From positions 13,018,162-13,082,161 of the forward strand of contig OZ007581.1 in NCBI GenBank assembly GCA_963931925.1: a DNA stretch of 64,000 nucleotides, given 5' to 3'. Below are positions 33,253-43,776 of the stretch, piece by piece. The notes under the pieces are model-generated. The model was given only the letters and a program-made list of their open reading frames with translations, was not told the origin of the DNA and did not search any database. Within the stretch, counting starts at the first letter, position 1, and every line of letters starts with the position of its first letter. The position numbers and the translations under genes are program-made. The stretch comes from Onchidella celtica. Its lineage: Eukaryota; Mollusca; Gastropoda; Systellommatophora; Onchidiidae.

Positions 33253-36200
33253 TATATGGCCTTTAGCGTCTTTACAGACGGTCTTAGCAGCTAGAATATT
33301 CACTTTCACTTTGACTGACAGCTTCTCTCGTGGCTTATTCTACCAATGTTTGACCCGAGAGTGCGATGGCAGTGATTGCAGGTCAGTCTTTTGGGTTCAC
33401 TTTGGCGAGTGTTTTCATTCCGCCTCTGTCGTTTTGTCAGGTATGTTTCTTTTGCCTTGAAGTCTATTGTGAGCGTGCCACTGCGCAATTTTTGTCTCCA
33501 CCTGCTTCGATCATTTGCAAGGTTCTCCCATTCATTGGGGTCGATGTTGAATGCTTTCATCGTGACCTTGCAAGTGTCTTTGAATCGCAGATGTGGCCTA
33601 CCTCTGGGTCGGTTGCCAGTAGCAAGTTCCCCGTAGAGAATTTGTCTGGGGATGCGATCATTTTCCATACGGTGGAGATGTCCAAGCCACCGCAGTCTTT
33701 TTTTGCCTAGGAGAGCCTGAGTTGATGGAATGTTGGCTCGGCTCAGAACTTCGATATTTGAGATCCTGTCTTGCCACTTGATCTTCAGAATTTTGCGTAG
33801 GCAGCGCAGGTGGAAGGAGTTGAGGGATCTTTCATGTTTGGAGTAGGTGGTCCAGGTCTCTGAGCCATACAGCAGGGTGCTTAGGACGCAAGTTTGGTAC
33901 ACGAGTACCTTTGTTTTGATGGTCAGCTTGCTATTGTTCCACACCCTTTTTGAGAGTTTGCCAAAAGCTGTGGCCGCCTTTCCTATTCTGGCATTTATTT
34001 CAGTTGTTATGTCTGTGCTACCACTGATGGTTGAGCCTAGGTAGCAGAATTTTCCCACTTGCTCCAGAGGAGAGCCATTCAGCATGATTGGGTTGGGGTT
34101 TCTCAAGCCTTGTGTCAAAACTACAGTTTTTGAGACACTGATCTTTAGCATGAATTTGTCACAGGCTTTGGCAAGGCTATTGATGAGAGCCTGGAGCGTG
34201 GTTTCATCGTGGGCCACGATTGCAGCATCATCTGCGAAGAGGAGCTCTTGTAACATAATATGCTCTGTACGAGATTTTGCTTTTAGTCTGGCAACATTAA
34301 AAATGGAGCCGTCCACTCTGGTGTTAATAAGTACTCCACTTGAACATTGACCAAAGGCATTCTTGAGTAGGGCTGCAAAATATATACCAAATAATTTAGG
34401 AGCAAGAACACATCCCTGCTTCACACCGCTGTTTACAGCAAATGAATTGGATGTGCAGCCCTCAAAGTTGACACATGCCCTCATGTCAGTGTGGAAGGAT
34501 GCAATAAGTTTTAGCAATGTTGGTGGACAGCCTATGGATTTAAGGACTGCATACAGGCCAGATCGGCTTACGGTGTCGAAAGCCTTTGTTAGGTCCACAA
34601 AGCATGTTATAAGCGGCCTGTTTTGTTCTTTACATTTTTCTTGGATTTGCCGAAGTGCAAATATCATGTCAATAGTTGATCGTTTGCTTCGAAAGCCACA
34701 TTGTGTTTCTGGTAAGACTTTTTCCGCCAGTTGTTGAAGGCGGCAGTGGATGACGCGAGCAAAAGCCTTTCCAGTAATGCTGAGGAGGGATATGCCTCGA
34801 TAGTTGTTGCAGTCGCCTTTGTCTCCTTTGTTCTTGTAAAGTGTGACAATTTTGGCGTCTCTCATATCATGTGGTATCACGCCTTCTTTCCAACACTGCA
34901 GTAACAGATTATACAGGTGTGGTAATAGTGGGCCTTTTAGGTCTTTTAACACCTCTGCAGGAATGTTGTCACTTCCTGTGGCTTTTCCAGCAGACAGGTG
35001 GTCGATTGCATTGGAAAGCTCGACTAAGGAAGGTTCAGCGTCAAGTTCGGCCATTATTGGCAGTTTTTGGAGGTGTTCCTCAAAATCTGGTGGAATATTT
35101 TTCTCAGTTGAATATAACAGAGAGTAATGCTCTACCCACCTATTCAGTTGTTCATTTTTATCTGTGATGGGTTCACCATTTACAGACTTAAGTGGGGCGC
35201 TTTTGGTGATGATTGGCCCAAGAGCTACTTTCATCTGACTAAAGGCGGTTTTCATATCTCCCTTTTCATTTGCCTCTTGTATGCTGTTACACAAGTCTGT
35301 CCAGTATTTGTTGGCGCAACGTCTTACCTCCAGCTGAAGTTTAGCTTTTGCATTTTTCAAACAAGTTTTTGTACTCTGATTGCAATTTTTGTTATACTCA
35401 TTGAAAGCAGATTTCTTTTGCTCAATGAGAGGTAGGAGAATTTCGCTGTTCTGGGCTACCCAGTCGTTGTTTGAAACTTTATGCTGTCCAAAAGACTTGA
35501 TGGCACAGTCATGAATTTTTGAACTGAGAGTGTTCCATGTTTCATCTACCGAGTCACATTGGGTGACATTATCCATGCTTTCAGCAAATAACTTTTCAAA
35601 TGACTTTCTATTTGATTCATCTCTGATTGCTGTTACATTGATCTTAGGGATTGAAGGGGCTTTTGATCTGTATATTTTCTTGGCCGAAATTTTGATTTTG
35701 CTGACTACCAGTGCATGGTCGGTGTCACAGTCAGCACTGTGGAGGGAACGAGTTATTTTTATACAGCCCAAACTCTTCCTCCTTGAGAGAATAAGATCTA
35801 ATTGATGCCAATGGCCAGACCTGGGATGGCGCCATGATGTTCTTTGGCATCTCTTAAGGTCAAAGTACGTGTTTGTAACACATAATGAGTTTACGGAGCA
35901 TAGCTCCAGAAGGCGCTGCCCGTTTTCGTTGATGTTGCCAATGCCGAAGTGCCCAATGCACTTTGGCCATGCGGAGTGATCTGCTCCCACTCGAGCGTTA
36001 AAGTCACCCAGAATTAGCAGGCCTTCGGTGAGAGGGATGTTGTGGAGAGTCCTCTGCAATGCCTCGTAGAAAATGTCTTTGGTTTCGTCAGAGGAGGTAA
36101 GTGTTGGGGCATAGACACAGATAATGTTGGTAAAACCAGACCGGGTGTTCAGTCTGAGTGTCATGATGCGTTCTGATACTCCAATTGGAGTTGCGATCGA

Positions 36201-36373
36201 ATTGATAAGGGAGTTTTTTACGGCGAAGCCCACGCCGTGGATTCTCGGCTGTTCGCTGCTAAAGCCCTGCCAGAAGAAGGTGTAGTTTTCTTCTTTGACT
36301 GACCCGGAGTCGGGAAGTCGAGTTTCTTGAAGGGCAGCGATGTCGATGTTTAGTAGCTGAAGTTCTCGATCAT
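33253..36373 (-). mobile_element. 5'-truncated RTE-type LINE nested in the solo LTR
   Basis: ATTGATATCTA is duplicated at 33,242-33,252 and 36,374-36,384. The uninterrupted solo LTR at 41.4 kb shows the empty-site sequence (ATTGATATCTAGTTTCG), which proves the insertion. The 3' end (low coordinate) is GGCCATATA after a short 3' UTR. The 5' end is cut inside the endonuclease. Confidence 0.92.
33306..36373 (-). CDS. RTE-clade endonuclease-reverse transcriptase (5' partial)
   Basis: The frame is open from the 5' edge of the insertion. It opens with LQLLNIDIAALQETRLPDSG, so only the first few dozen endonuclease residues are missing; a GTG-started ORF call at 36,233 would be an artefact. Endonuclease motifs: QETRL, GDFNARVG and DTDHALV. 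Reverse transcriptase motifs: NNYRGISLLS, QCGFRSKRST, DLTKAFDTV, GVKQGCVLAP and LLFADDAAIV. Downstream are YGSETWT, RLRWLGHLHRM and GRPHLRFKD, usual for RTE-like LINEs often mis-annotated as host genes. A C-terminal zinc-type motif follows: C-x2-C-x12-H-x3-C. There is no internal stop over more than 1000 codons, so the copy is fairly recent. Lacking its 5' end, it cannot be autonomous. Confidence 0.92.
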
Positions 36374-36905
36374 ATTGATATCTAGTTTCGTATAATATAC
36401 CTATTTGCTATTGATTGCAGTACCTCCATAGTTACATGAATATCATTGGTTAAGTTATTAATTAGAGTTTTTTGGTTTGAATATATACCCCTATTGTCTT
36501 TTGTTTTGTTATTAATATTTATGTAAACTATGGCCTGACCGGCCTGACATATATACGCTCTAGTTATTTAATACTTTTCTTGTGTGGTTGTGTCCGAGTG
36601 TGAGTTAGCTGCCTCTCGTGCAGTCGTAACATCCCCAAGACCCTAACTCTGCTCGTGACAGACCCTAGTTAGTATTGTGATGTCAAATTAGGTTTATACA
36701 TTAGGCCTACAATATCGGTTTCAATAGTTTTGCCCAAGAAACCAAAGAATTTTAGTGTAGATATGTCTATATGAACAACATTGTAACACTGCATTCGGAA
36801 CTCCTTCCAAACCAAACCCCTTCATAGCATTTCCCGGTTAGGAACTGGACTAAGCCTAAGGTCTAGGGTTAGCATTAATTTGTGTCCAAGTGGCAGTTTC
36901 TTTGT

Positions 36906-37139
36906 TCATTTTGATCCTTCCTTCATCGCAGGATTAGAAAATATAACCTTGTGGTGAACTGTTACTGTTCTATTGGAGATGACTTTTCGGCCGATGGCCT
37001 TTATCCACTCTCTCCTTCGCCTTCCTAATAAACGCTCAGTGGCCTCGCCCCCATTCTTTCTTATATAAGGAATAGAAAACATCTTTCGTCCAATTTTTGT
37101 GTTGTTGGTGCAGCCAAAAACTGCACACAAGTGCGGCAT
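36906..37139 (-). CDS. THAP zinc-finger N-terminal ORF
   Basis: The ORF starts MPHLCAVFGCTNNTK, the hallmark start of THAP domains (Met-Pro, then C-x4-C). KMFSIP and RRREWIKAIGR follow, covering the conserved F-x-x-P and Trp positions. The second metal-binding pair (C...H with the following Phe) is absent within the 77 codons. Either the domain continues in another exon, a donor such as CACAAG|GTTATA being possible but weak, or the ORF is a remnant. THAP domains bind DNA and occur in P-element-type transposases and in host proteins. Here the ORF sits about 130 bp inside the sequence ...AAGTTCCACCTAT, which has an inverted match near 31,766. That is consistent with a P-like or other THAP-bearing transposon. 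Confidence 0.6.
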   Translation of the reverse strand: MPHLCAVFGCTNNTKIGRKMFSIPYIRKNGGEATERLLGRRRREWIKAIGRKVISNRTVTVHHKVIFSNPAMKEGSK

Positions 37140-37423
37140 CTATCTCGTTACTCGGTCTGAGACACGGCTATGCACTCGCTTTCAGTCTAACACAGAGATC
37201 TCTGGTCTAACAAAATGGCTGCCTAGCTCCGTAAACAACGCTGTGACGTCACGAAAGTTCCACCTATTAAGATATTAGAGAGTTTTCCCTGGACGTCGGC
37301 GTAGAGTAATTTTGTGCGAAACTAAAATTTGTCGCTCATTGACCCCGGTGCCAAGTATGTCTCGGTCCTAACTAACGTTTTTGAGCAGTCGTAGGATTCG
37401 GGAACACCACGACGGCGTCGCCC
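37140..37423. promoter_or_regulatory. Candidate bidirectional promoter
   Basis: It lies between the minus-strand THAP ORF start and a plus-strand splice donor (GTCGCCC|GTAAGTAT at 37,424). It is locally CpG-rich and contains ACAAAATGGCTGCC (YY1-like) and TGACGTCA (CRE-like palindrome) near 37,240. The plus-strand first exon would end at 37,423; its start is not fixed. No direct promoter evidence is available. Confidence 0.4.
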
Positions 37424-38662
37424 GTAAGTATCTAGTGTCTATATTTTGCAATATTTTATGCTTAAATGTTATTTTTATGATCCTTGAACCTCTTGTCCAC
37501 GATGTGAGTAGTGTATACGATTTTAAAAACATTGTTTTAGTTATTCAATTGTAAACACACCAGGGGTTGAATGTGGGCTCATAGATGTGTTTCAAAGATG
37601 GCGGCTGTTGTCCCCATCCCTTCGATTACAACTCTTTTATTCATTTCATGGAGTGTTTACAGCAAGAAAAACCAGAACAATTTGAAATTTCAACTTAGGC
37701 TATTGAGCACCTTTGAAAAATCAAGTGCTAACGTGTGAAAACTGAATCGTTTTGGTGCTAAGTGACTTGTATTCGTCAAAGCGGCGAGCACACAACTTGA
37801 AGTAGTAGATCGAGATCTAGATAGACTAGATCTATGTCGCACATCAGCTAATCAAGGCAAAGTAAGCCCCACTAGAAAGTGTGTGAGAACGGTAGACATG
37901 AATGAAAGTTCATTTCACGAAGATTGTATGCTTTTACCATGCTCAGAGGCATGTTGTGATGATTTTACCTTTAATGTTTTCCCTATTCTTTACTCTAAAT
38001 TTGTTAAACACACACGACGAGAATTAATTCAGGCCCAAGCAAGCATGATTATTTTGTTCTGCACATGAAAACAAACTACATGTAGTATAGTATGCTACTG
38101 CCATTTTGACATTACATCTCACTTCCCTAACTTCCTAAGATTGCATTTATTGATTTAGATTAATTTTTTTTAAACACAACAGATTGCAGTTTGAATTTTT
38201 CTGCTTCTTGTGAATCAAATTCTTCAACACATTGGTGGGGGGTGTCTTGTGTAAGTTGTAACAGAATTTATACTTAACATGTGGTTTAAAAGTAATGAAT
38301 AATGATTTTCATATATAGATCTAGCCTAATATCTGTGCATGCATCCCATGCATTTTCTCTCCATTGATTAAAATGTGAAATCTTGATTTATATAAATACA
38401 CAAAATAATAATATCTGGTACATCATTCATAAGGTCTATCATTTTTCATGTCATGGTAAGGCCACAATCATGCCATAGTTTAGATCCTCTATCAGGAACA
38501 GATCTATAGCAACACTTTTCTGTTAAAATGCTCTATATGGAATGACCTTACACTTACAATAATTTTAAAGCCAGTTGAAACTTACATTTAAACTGGTCAT
38601 CCAAGTATCCAGGGTTACATTATTTGTTTTAATGAATTTTGAAATTTTTTACATATTTGCAG

Positions 38663-38745
38663 ACTCATCATCAAGAAGAGCAGCAGTAGCATCCCCTTCT
38701 CAACAGTTCAAATGTGTGCCAATCTGTGATACAATCATTATAAAG
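38663..38745 (+). ncRNA. Candidate internal exon of a plus-strand transcript (exon 2)
   Basis: Bounded by acceptor TTTTTTACATATTTGCAG and donor TAAAG|GTAGC, 83 nt. One frame is open (SSSRRAAVASPSQQFKCVP...) and continues in phase into the next candidate exon, where it stops after 29 codons. No start codon in a suitable phase was found upstream. A long non-coding RNA, or a protein with an unseen first coding exon, are both possible. Confidence 0.4.
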
Positions 38746-39210
38746 GTAGCTGTGGCTAGTAACCAATATTTTATAGCCTGGAAATTTGAAGACATCCTGT
38801 CTTTTGAGGAAAGGGGCAATTGTTCCTAAATTTTATCAAGAATAAGTTAGTCATATATCAGAACAACATGTTTGTCCACCTATTCCATATTCTAAATTTG
38901 AATGACTTTCAAAGGACTTTGATAGAAGGTAAACTATGTTATGCAAGAGTTTAGTTTATGATAGGCGTCCATTTTTTTCCTTCGATTCCGTCAATTATTT
39001 AGAAAGCATGAAGTCTTAAAATATTATAATTATCATCTTCAAGCATAGTTCTTTCTTAACTTACAAGTTACCTCCCATATGAAGTATCCTTATTAAGCTT
39101 AGAATGATTTTGCTGTTTACTGTTAGGGAGGATGTTGATTGCTTTTGAAAATTAATCATTGTTATCAGCCTGACTTTGTACAGTGTATTTTCTTTTTATT
39201 TTCTTTTTAG

Positions 39211-39313
39211 AGAGATGAACTATTCAGGAACTTTAGTGCCAAGGCTCTGCAAGTCAAGATCCAATTTATGCCACTTAAAAATTCAGAACACAAGATATGA
39301 CTAGGTTGCAGTG
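39211..39313 (+). ncRNA. Candidate internal exon of a plus-strand transcript (exon 3)
   Basis: Excellent acceptor (TTTTATTTTCTTTTTAG) and donor (GCAGTG|GTAAGTG), 103 nt. In the frame carried over from exon 2 it reads RDELFRNFSAKALQVKIQ and stops before its end. The strength of both splice sites is the main argument for transcription. Confidence 0.45.
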
Positions 39314-39921
39314 GTAAGTGAATATTTACAGTTTCCGTTTTGCTCATTACATTTGAACTTTTCTTTCTTTCTGCTCTTTTTTTCTGAAGTAACCAAATAC
39401 TATTGGACAGATTTGCAAATCAATTAACAATCAAATATTGTAAGTCTGAATGACTTTAAAAGAACTTAGCAATTGTGTTAAATATTTCTTATCCAGCCCT
39501 ACACTGGAAGCTCAATGAAAAACAAATCTGAGTCAGCGCATTCATTAAATTTGACTTCTTACTGGATTTGTAGTGAGATACTTCCACTGTTTGACAAATT
39601 ATTGAGAAGTGTAGTTATAGAAACTGGCTCTTAAAATTCCTGGTTGGAAGATACCAGTAAACTTTTATTATAGTGACTCGAGGCTTCTCTCTGCTGCATA
39701 TGTTTGCCATTGAGTATATTATATTATAGGAAGTGAAATTTATTCATAACTAAGACTTATGCATGACAATGTTATAATTACAAAACTAACACTTACATAT
39801 ACAGTGTTCTTAGCTCAAGCCATCTTATTCATTACCATCATGCTATAGATTATTTAGAGCTGTCCACATTACATTATTTAGCAGAACGTTAACATGACTC
39901 TTTCTTCTGTATCTTTTACAG

Positions 39922-40660
39922 AGCTCTACACTCAACATCCTGAGGAGTACTACAACTGATCGACCAAATATTGGTACATGTACCACTTCAACAAGGCAGC
40001 TTAGGCTTCTCTGTTGATGTATGTTCAAAGTTAGACCCATTGGACTGAATTATTATCAACGCCTGCTGAGATTTCTTGTGAAGTGAAGCTGAGATGGATG
40101 AAAACATTCATCATCTTATCATGGCCTTAAATATTAATTATTATGATATACCCGACCTTAAATTATCATTTTTATTCTCTTTTCTCTGCTTCTGCTTGAT
40201 TTAGGATTGTCAACTCTTTCTTATCTAGCAGCAGAGACTATTTTAGCAAGTTATAACTTTTATCCAGTAAATTAAGGTACTGAAAAGTCAAATGGCCATA
40301 CAAGTCTTTACCTTAGCTGATGAAGTAGTGAATCATCATGTAGATTTGGTGGAACTAGGAAATATACCCATGTAATACAGACACACTGTGTCCATGTAGA
40401 TATTATTGATAACATGATCAAACGGTTCTTATGGGATAATCACATGAAAATGCCAAGTGAGGAATATATTTACATGTCCATAACACTAACAGTATGATTT
40501 ATTTGGCGGATCATAACGCCTTTCACTTTCTCAGCTTGTACTTTCTGTCACTATTCTCACAGACTGTCAGAGTTTTGCAGAGTCTTACAGTTACACAGTG
40601 CTGTTTTATTTGTCATAGTCACTTACGTACATAAACAAATAAAATTATTGGTATAGATTT
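39922..40660 (+). ncRNA. Candidate terminal exon with poly(A) signal
   Basis: Acceptor TTCTGTATCTTTTACAG precedes it. AATAAA lies at 40,638-40,643, about 20 nt before the assumed end. No long open frame is present. With the donors at 37,423, 38,745 and 39,313 it completes a four-exon transcript model; all four are inferred from signals only. Confidence 0.4.
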
Positions 40661-41125
40661 TCAATGAAATGATATAATACAACAAACTTGAGGGAATACC
40701 AGTGTCCAGCAGGTTTTGTGTGTATTCAGGTTGTCATAAGAGTGGATGGTCATTCTTCTATGGCAATTTTGTATTCTGAGGTTAACTGGTGGACATGTTG
40801 ATATTTTCTTAAAGGAATTTATGGTATAATTCATGCATAATGTTCCATATTGTGGTGTTGTTTTGTCTGTTTTAAATATTTTGAAATCATTAAATGAATT
40901 CACACCCTGGGCCTACTCTCTTCATTTCGTTTATTTTAAATTGTCTGTATGTCATTATTTTGTTTTAAAACTTCTACTGCTCTCTTAATTCTGACTTTAA
41001 CTGCCATTCCAGTAGCCCAGGTAGTTTATACAGTAAATCTAGACACTTGACTTCCATGGAGATTGGAAGCAGATCTCATAAACTGGATATTTTGTGACAG
41101 ATACATGATGGACAAGAGGTCAGAA

Positions 41126-42340
41126 TGTCACGAGCAGAGTTAGGGTCTTGGGGATGTTATGACTGCACTCGGACACAACCACACAAGAAAAGTATTAAAT
41201 AACTAGAGCGTATATCTATGTCAGGCTGGTCAGGCCATCTTATTATTTAAATATTAATAAACAAAACAAAAGACAATAGAGGTATATTCAAAGCAATAAA
41301 TTCTAATTACTAACTTAATCTATGATATTCATGTAACTATGGTTCCTTATTGGATATACTGCAATCAATAGCAAATGGGTATATTATACGAAACTAGATA
41401 TCAATCTAAAGTGACAGTTGATTCGCCACTGGCCAGTCGCCAGGCAAACTCTCCCTAAATCATATGGGCTTGAATGTTAGGAGAGCCCAGTACGTTCAAA
41501 GCCTACAGAAGCACACTTCGGCTTGTAGGTAATTAAGCAGTTGCAAAAGACTATATATATATATATATGCACAATCACTATTCAATTCATCAACAATGTG
41601 CTATATTACTTCAATCATACTATGGAGATAGATCTATAATACGGGCCACTCGTCGTCGAGTGCCAGCTGGGGTTTCCTTAGACTTCCTATGAGGCTGTGG
41701 TTCTCTCTCTATCACTGATCTTCTATTATGCTTAAACAAATAAGATATATTACCGTTGGTCACGCCTACTGGTAGGCGCGAACATCAAAAGAGCGCAGCG
41801 TGGGCTTTTAAAGGTCAGCCCACTCAGACCTTTCTTTCTAGAGCTCAGTCAGTCCGATTAGCAAGGGCTTCTAGTCTTCAAATTACACAGTTCAGGTACT
41901 GGCCAACCGGAGATACTTCACGACACGATGCTTCTGCTCGTCTGTATTCAATGAATCTGAACGTTACACGATGTTTTATACTATCCAACTACCCAGCAGT
42001 GCTAGTCCGCTGGCCCAATTAGTTCAGCAATCTCATTGGCCGAAACCTCCCACCATTTTAATTGTAGTAATACGTCTGCACTATTCTACCAGCCAGTTAA
42101 CGTGCAAAAACTTGTCTAGTCATACTTAACAATGTCAACTATCCCCACCTTGTTTCACCCCTACTCCATTACTTATTAATCACGAACATTAAAACCGACA
42201 AGCGTGAATCTAACAGTTTAACTTTACATTTATTTACTCACCAACTATAATTCGCGAGGACCGTTCAAGGCCACCAGCCAATTTCTCATGGCCCTGGTAA
42301 AAACACAAGCGTGAGTTCTAACAACATCCGAATCATGACA
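41126..42340 (-). mobile_element. Solo LTR (family X), minus orientation
   Basis: It is an uninterrupted 1215-bp copy of the solo LTR at 32,302, with ends TGTCA...TGACA. It is flanked by an exact duplication CAGAA at 41,121-41,125 and 42,341-42,345. The two copies therefore arose from separate insertions and form a large inverted-repeat pair about 4.5 kb apart. A (TA)n run near 41,555 and a 267-nt chance ORF are within it. Confidence 0.92.
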
Positions 42341-42345
42341 CAGAA

Positions 42346-43412
42346 CAACTGAAGTAATCATGACTAATAATACTAATATGACAATGGACATAAACTGTCT
42401 ATCAAGTGGTCATCTTTATAAAAATTAAAATCTTAATTTTCATCAAGTTCTCGGTAACTTTTTTCTGACACTTTAGTGTGCGTATGAACTATTTTATCTA
42501 AGATGGATGAATGATATTCCAGCACATTTTCACTATCTGGTCTCTACACTAATATTTTAAGCTGGCCATTGCACATTTTTGTCAAGATCACAGACTCCTA
42601 ATTTGAAAGAATTGAGAAAAAGTTTTTGGGTGTAAAACAAAAGTTGTCCGATGCAAAATTCTAAAACAAATAACCAACTAGAAATGTGGATACTTGTTTC
42701 AGTAAAGAGGATGATAATAATTTGATTTTTTTCTAAAGCCGGAATTTGCAAAAATTGGAAGTTTTGGGGACAACTGATGCCCACCCAAATATGATATGTT
42801 TGAAATTAAAAAGCACTGGGCGGAGACAAGAAAAGGTTGGTGAGTTTAGAAATGCTCTAACATTTAACAAGGAATGAGACAGCTATTACACAGTATGATT
42901 TATGGATCACACTTTTTTTCTATAATTCCTACGTTATAAATAGCCTTGAGGAATGTAATCTCTGTTTTGTTGTTTGGTCGATGTTTGTGGACAAAGATAA
43001 ACTTTAAGAAAGGCTGAACATTCGTGATAACACAGTCATGTCAGGCTGAAGTAACAACGGATGAGCCACAGTGTTGAGTCTGTTTCCCTTTGGTAGCACC
43101 GGTACTAAGAGATCACAATATCAAGTCAGTTTTATATCTCTGCCACCAATTCTTTCTACTCGATGTAGTATAGCAGACGCCAAATTTCACACACTTCAGA
43201 TAAATTGGCATCTTCGGTGAACTCCTTTACTTTCGTAATATAGTGGTAATGCCCCTTGGGACAGATTTCGCACCTTCACGTTGACGTTACGGGAAAACTC
43301 TTTTTTCACATCAGTCCGTGACCATAAGTATCGCGCATGCGCAGTATCCCCCCTGACCCTCTCGGGCGTTACGTTTACGGCTACCGACGCACAGGGAAAA
43401 CTCTCTATTAAT
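42346..43412. other. Non-coding stretch ending in a CpG-rich patch
   Basis: No exon is supported. Near 43,330 is CGCGCATGCGCAG, an NRF1-type palindrome. The end, CAGGGAAAACTCTCT (43,393-43,407), is the exact reverse complement of AGAGAGTTTTCCCTG at about 37,270. The pair may be the termini of an insertion spanning 37.3-43.4 kb. Confidence 0.45.
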
Positions 43413-43762
43413 GTGCTATTAAGATATTGAGGGGAGATTGAGATACTGAGATTAGGTTGAGCAGGAGCCAGTAAGATAGGCCCGCAAGTAGTACATACAT
43501 TGAGGTGAGGCTGAGGCCGGAGTATATTTTAGAAAGTTATTATCGTATTGTGGACCCGGAGATAGAATGAATGTTGGGAATAACGACCATTGGATGGTAT
43601 TTGAATTGAATAATGTAATGTATGTAATTGCACATATATCTTTATCTTTATGTATAATAAATGTGTGAGTCTGTTTGGTTGTTCTGTTGAGTGTTATACT
43701 TGTCTGTTCGTGATTGTTGTCCTGTCATAATCAGTACATCTCCCAGTCTGTGATTTGTTACA
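43413..43762 (+). repeat. 3' part of the diverged, split LTR
   Basis: It matches the last ~280-350 bp of the 872-bp LTR at 51.7 kb: TTAAGATATTGAGGGGAG, GGCTGAGGCCGGAGT, ATTGTGGACCCGGAGA, AATAAATGTGTGAGTCTG, TCGTGATTGTTGTCCTGTCA and TCTCCCAGTCTGTGATTTG. It completes the 5' part at 31,025-31,764. Confidence 0.75.
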
Positions 43763-43776
43763 CCTATAAGTTATTC

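Larger units (their letters stand above)
32302..36660 (+). mobile_element. Solo LTR (family X), plus orientation, interrupted by an RTE LINE
   Basis: It begins TGTCATGATTCGG and ends CTGCTCGTGACA, with TG...CA ends and a TGTCA/TGACA inverted terminus. It is flanked by GACCC at 32,297-32,301 and 36,661-36,665, an exact 5-bp duplication. Without the nested LINE it is about 1.24 kb and matches, over its whole length, the minus-strand solo LTR at 41,126-42,340. No internal region is present, so LTR-LTR recombination has removed the rest. It holds no coding sequence of its own. Confidence 0.88.

Noticed and set aside
33366..35435. Several plus-strand ORFs of 65-124 residues
   Set aside because: They are antisense shadows of the RTE reverse transcriptase ORF.
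36231..36233. GTG as the start codon of the RTE protein
   Set aside because: The frame continues upstream with clear endonuclease sequence to the edge of the truncated insertion.
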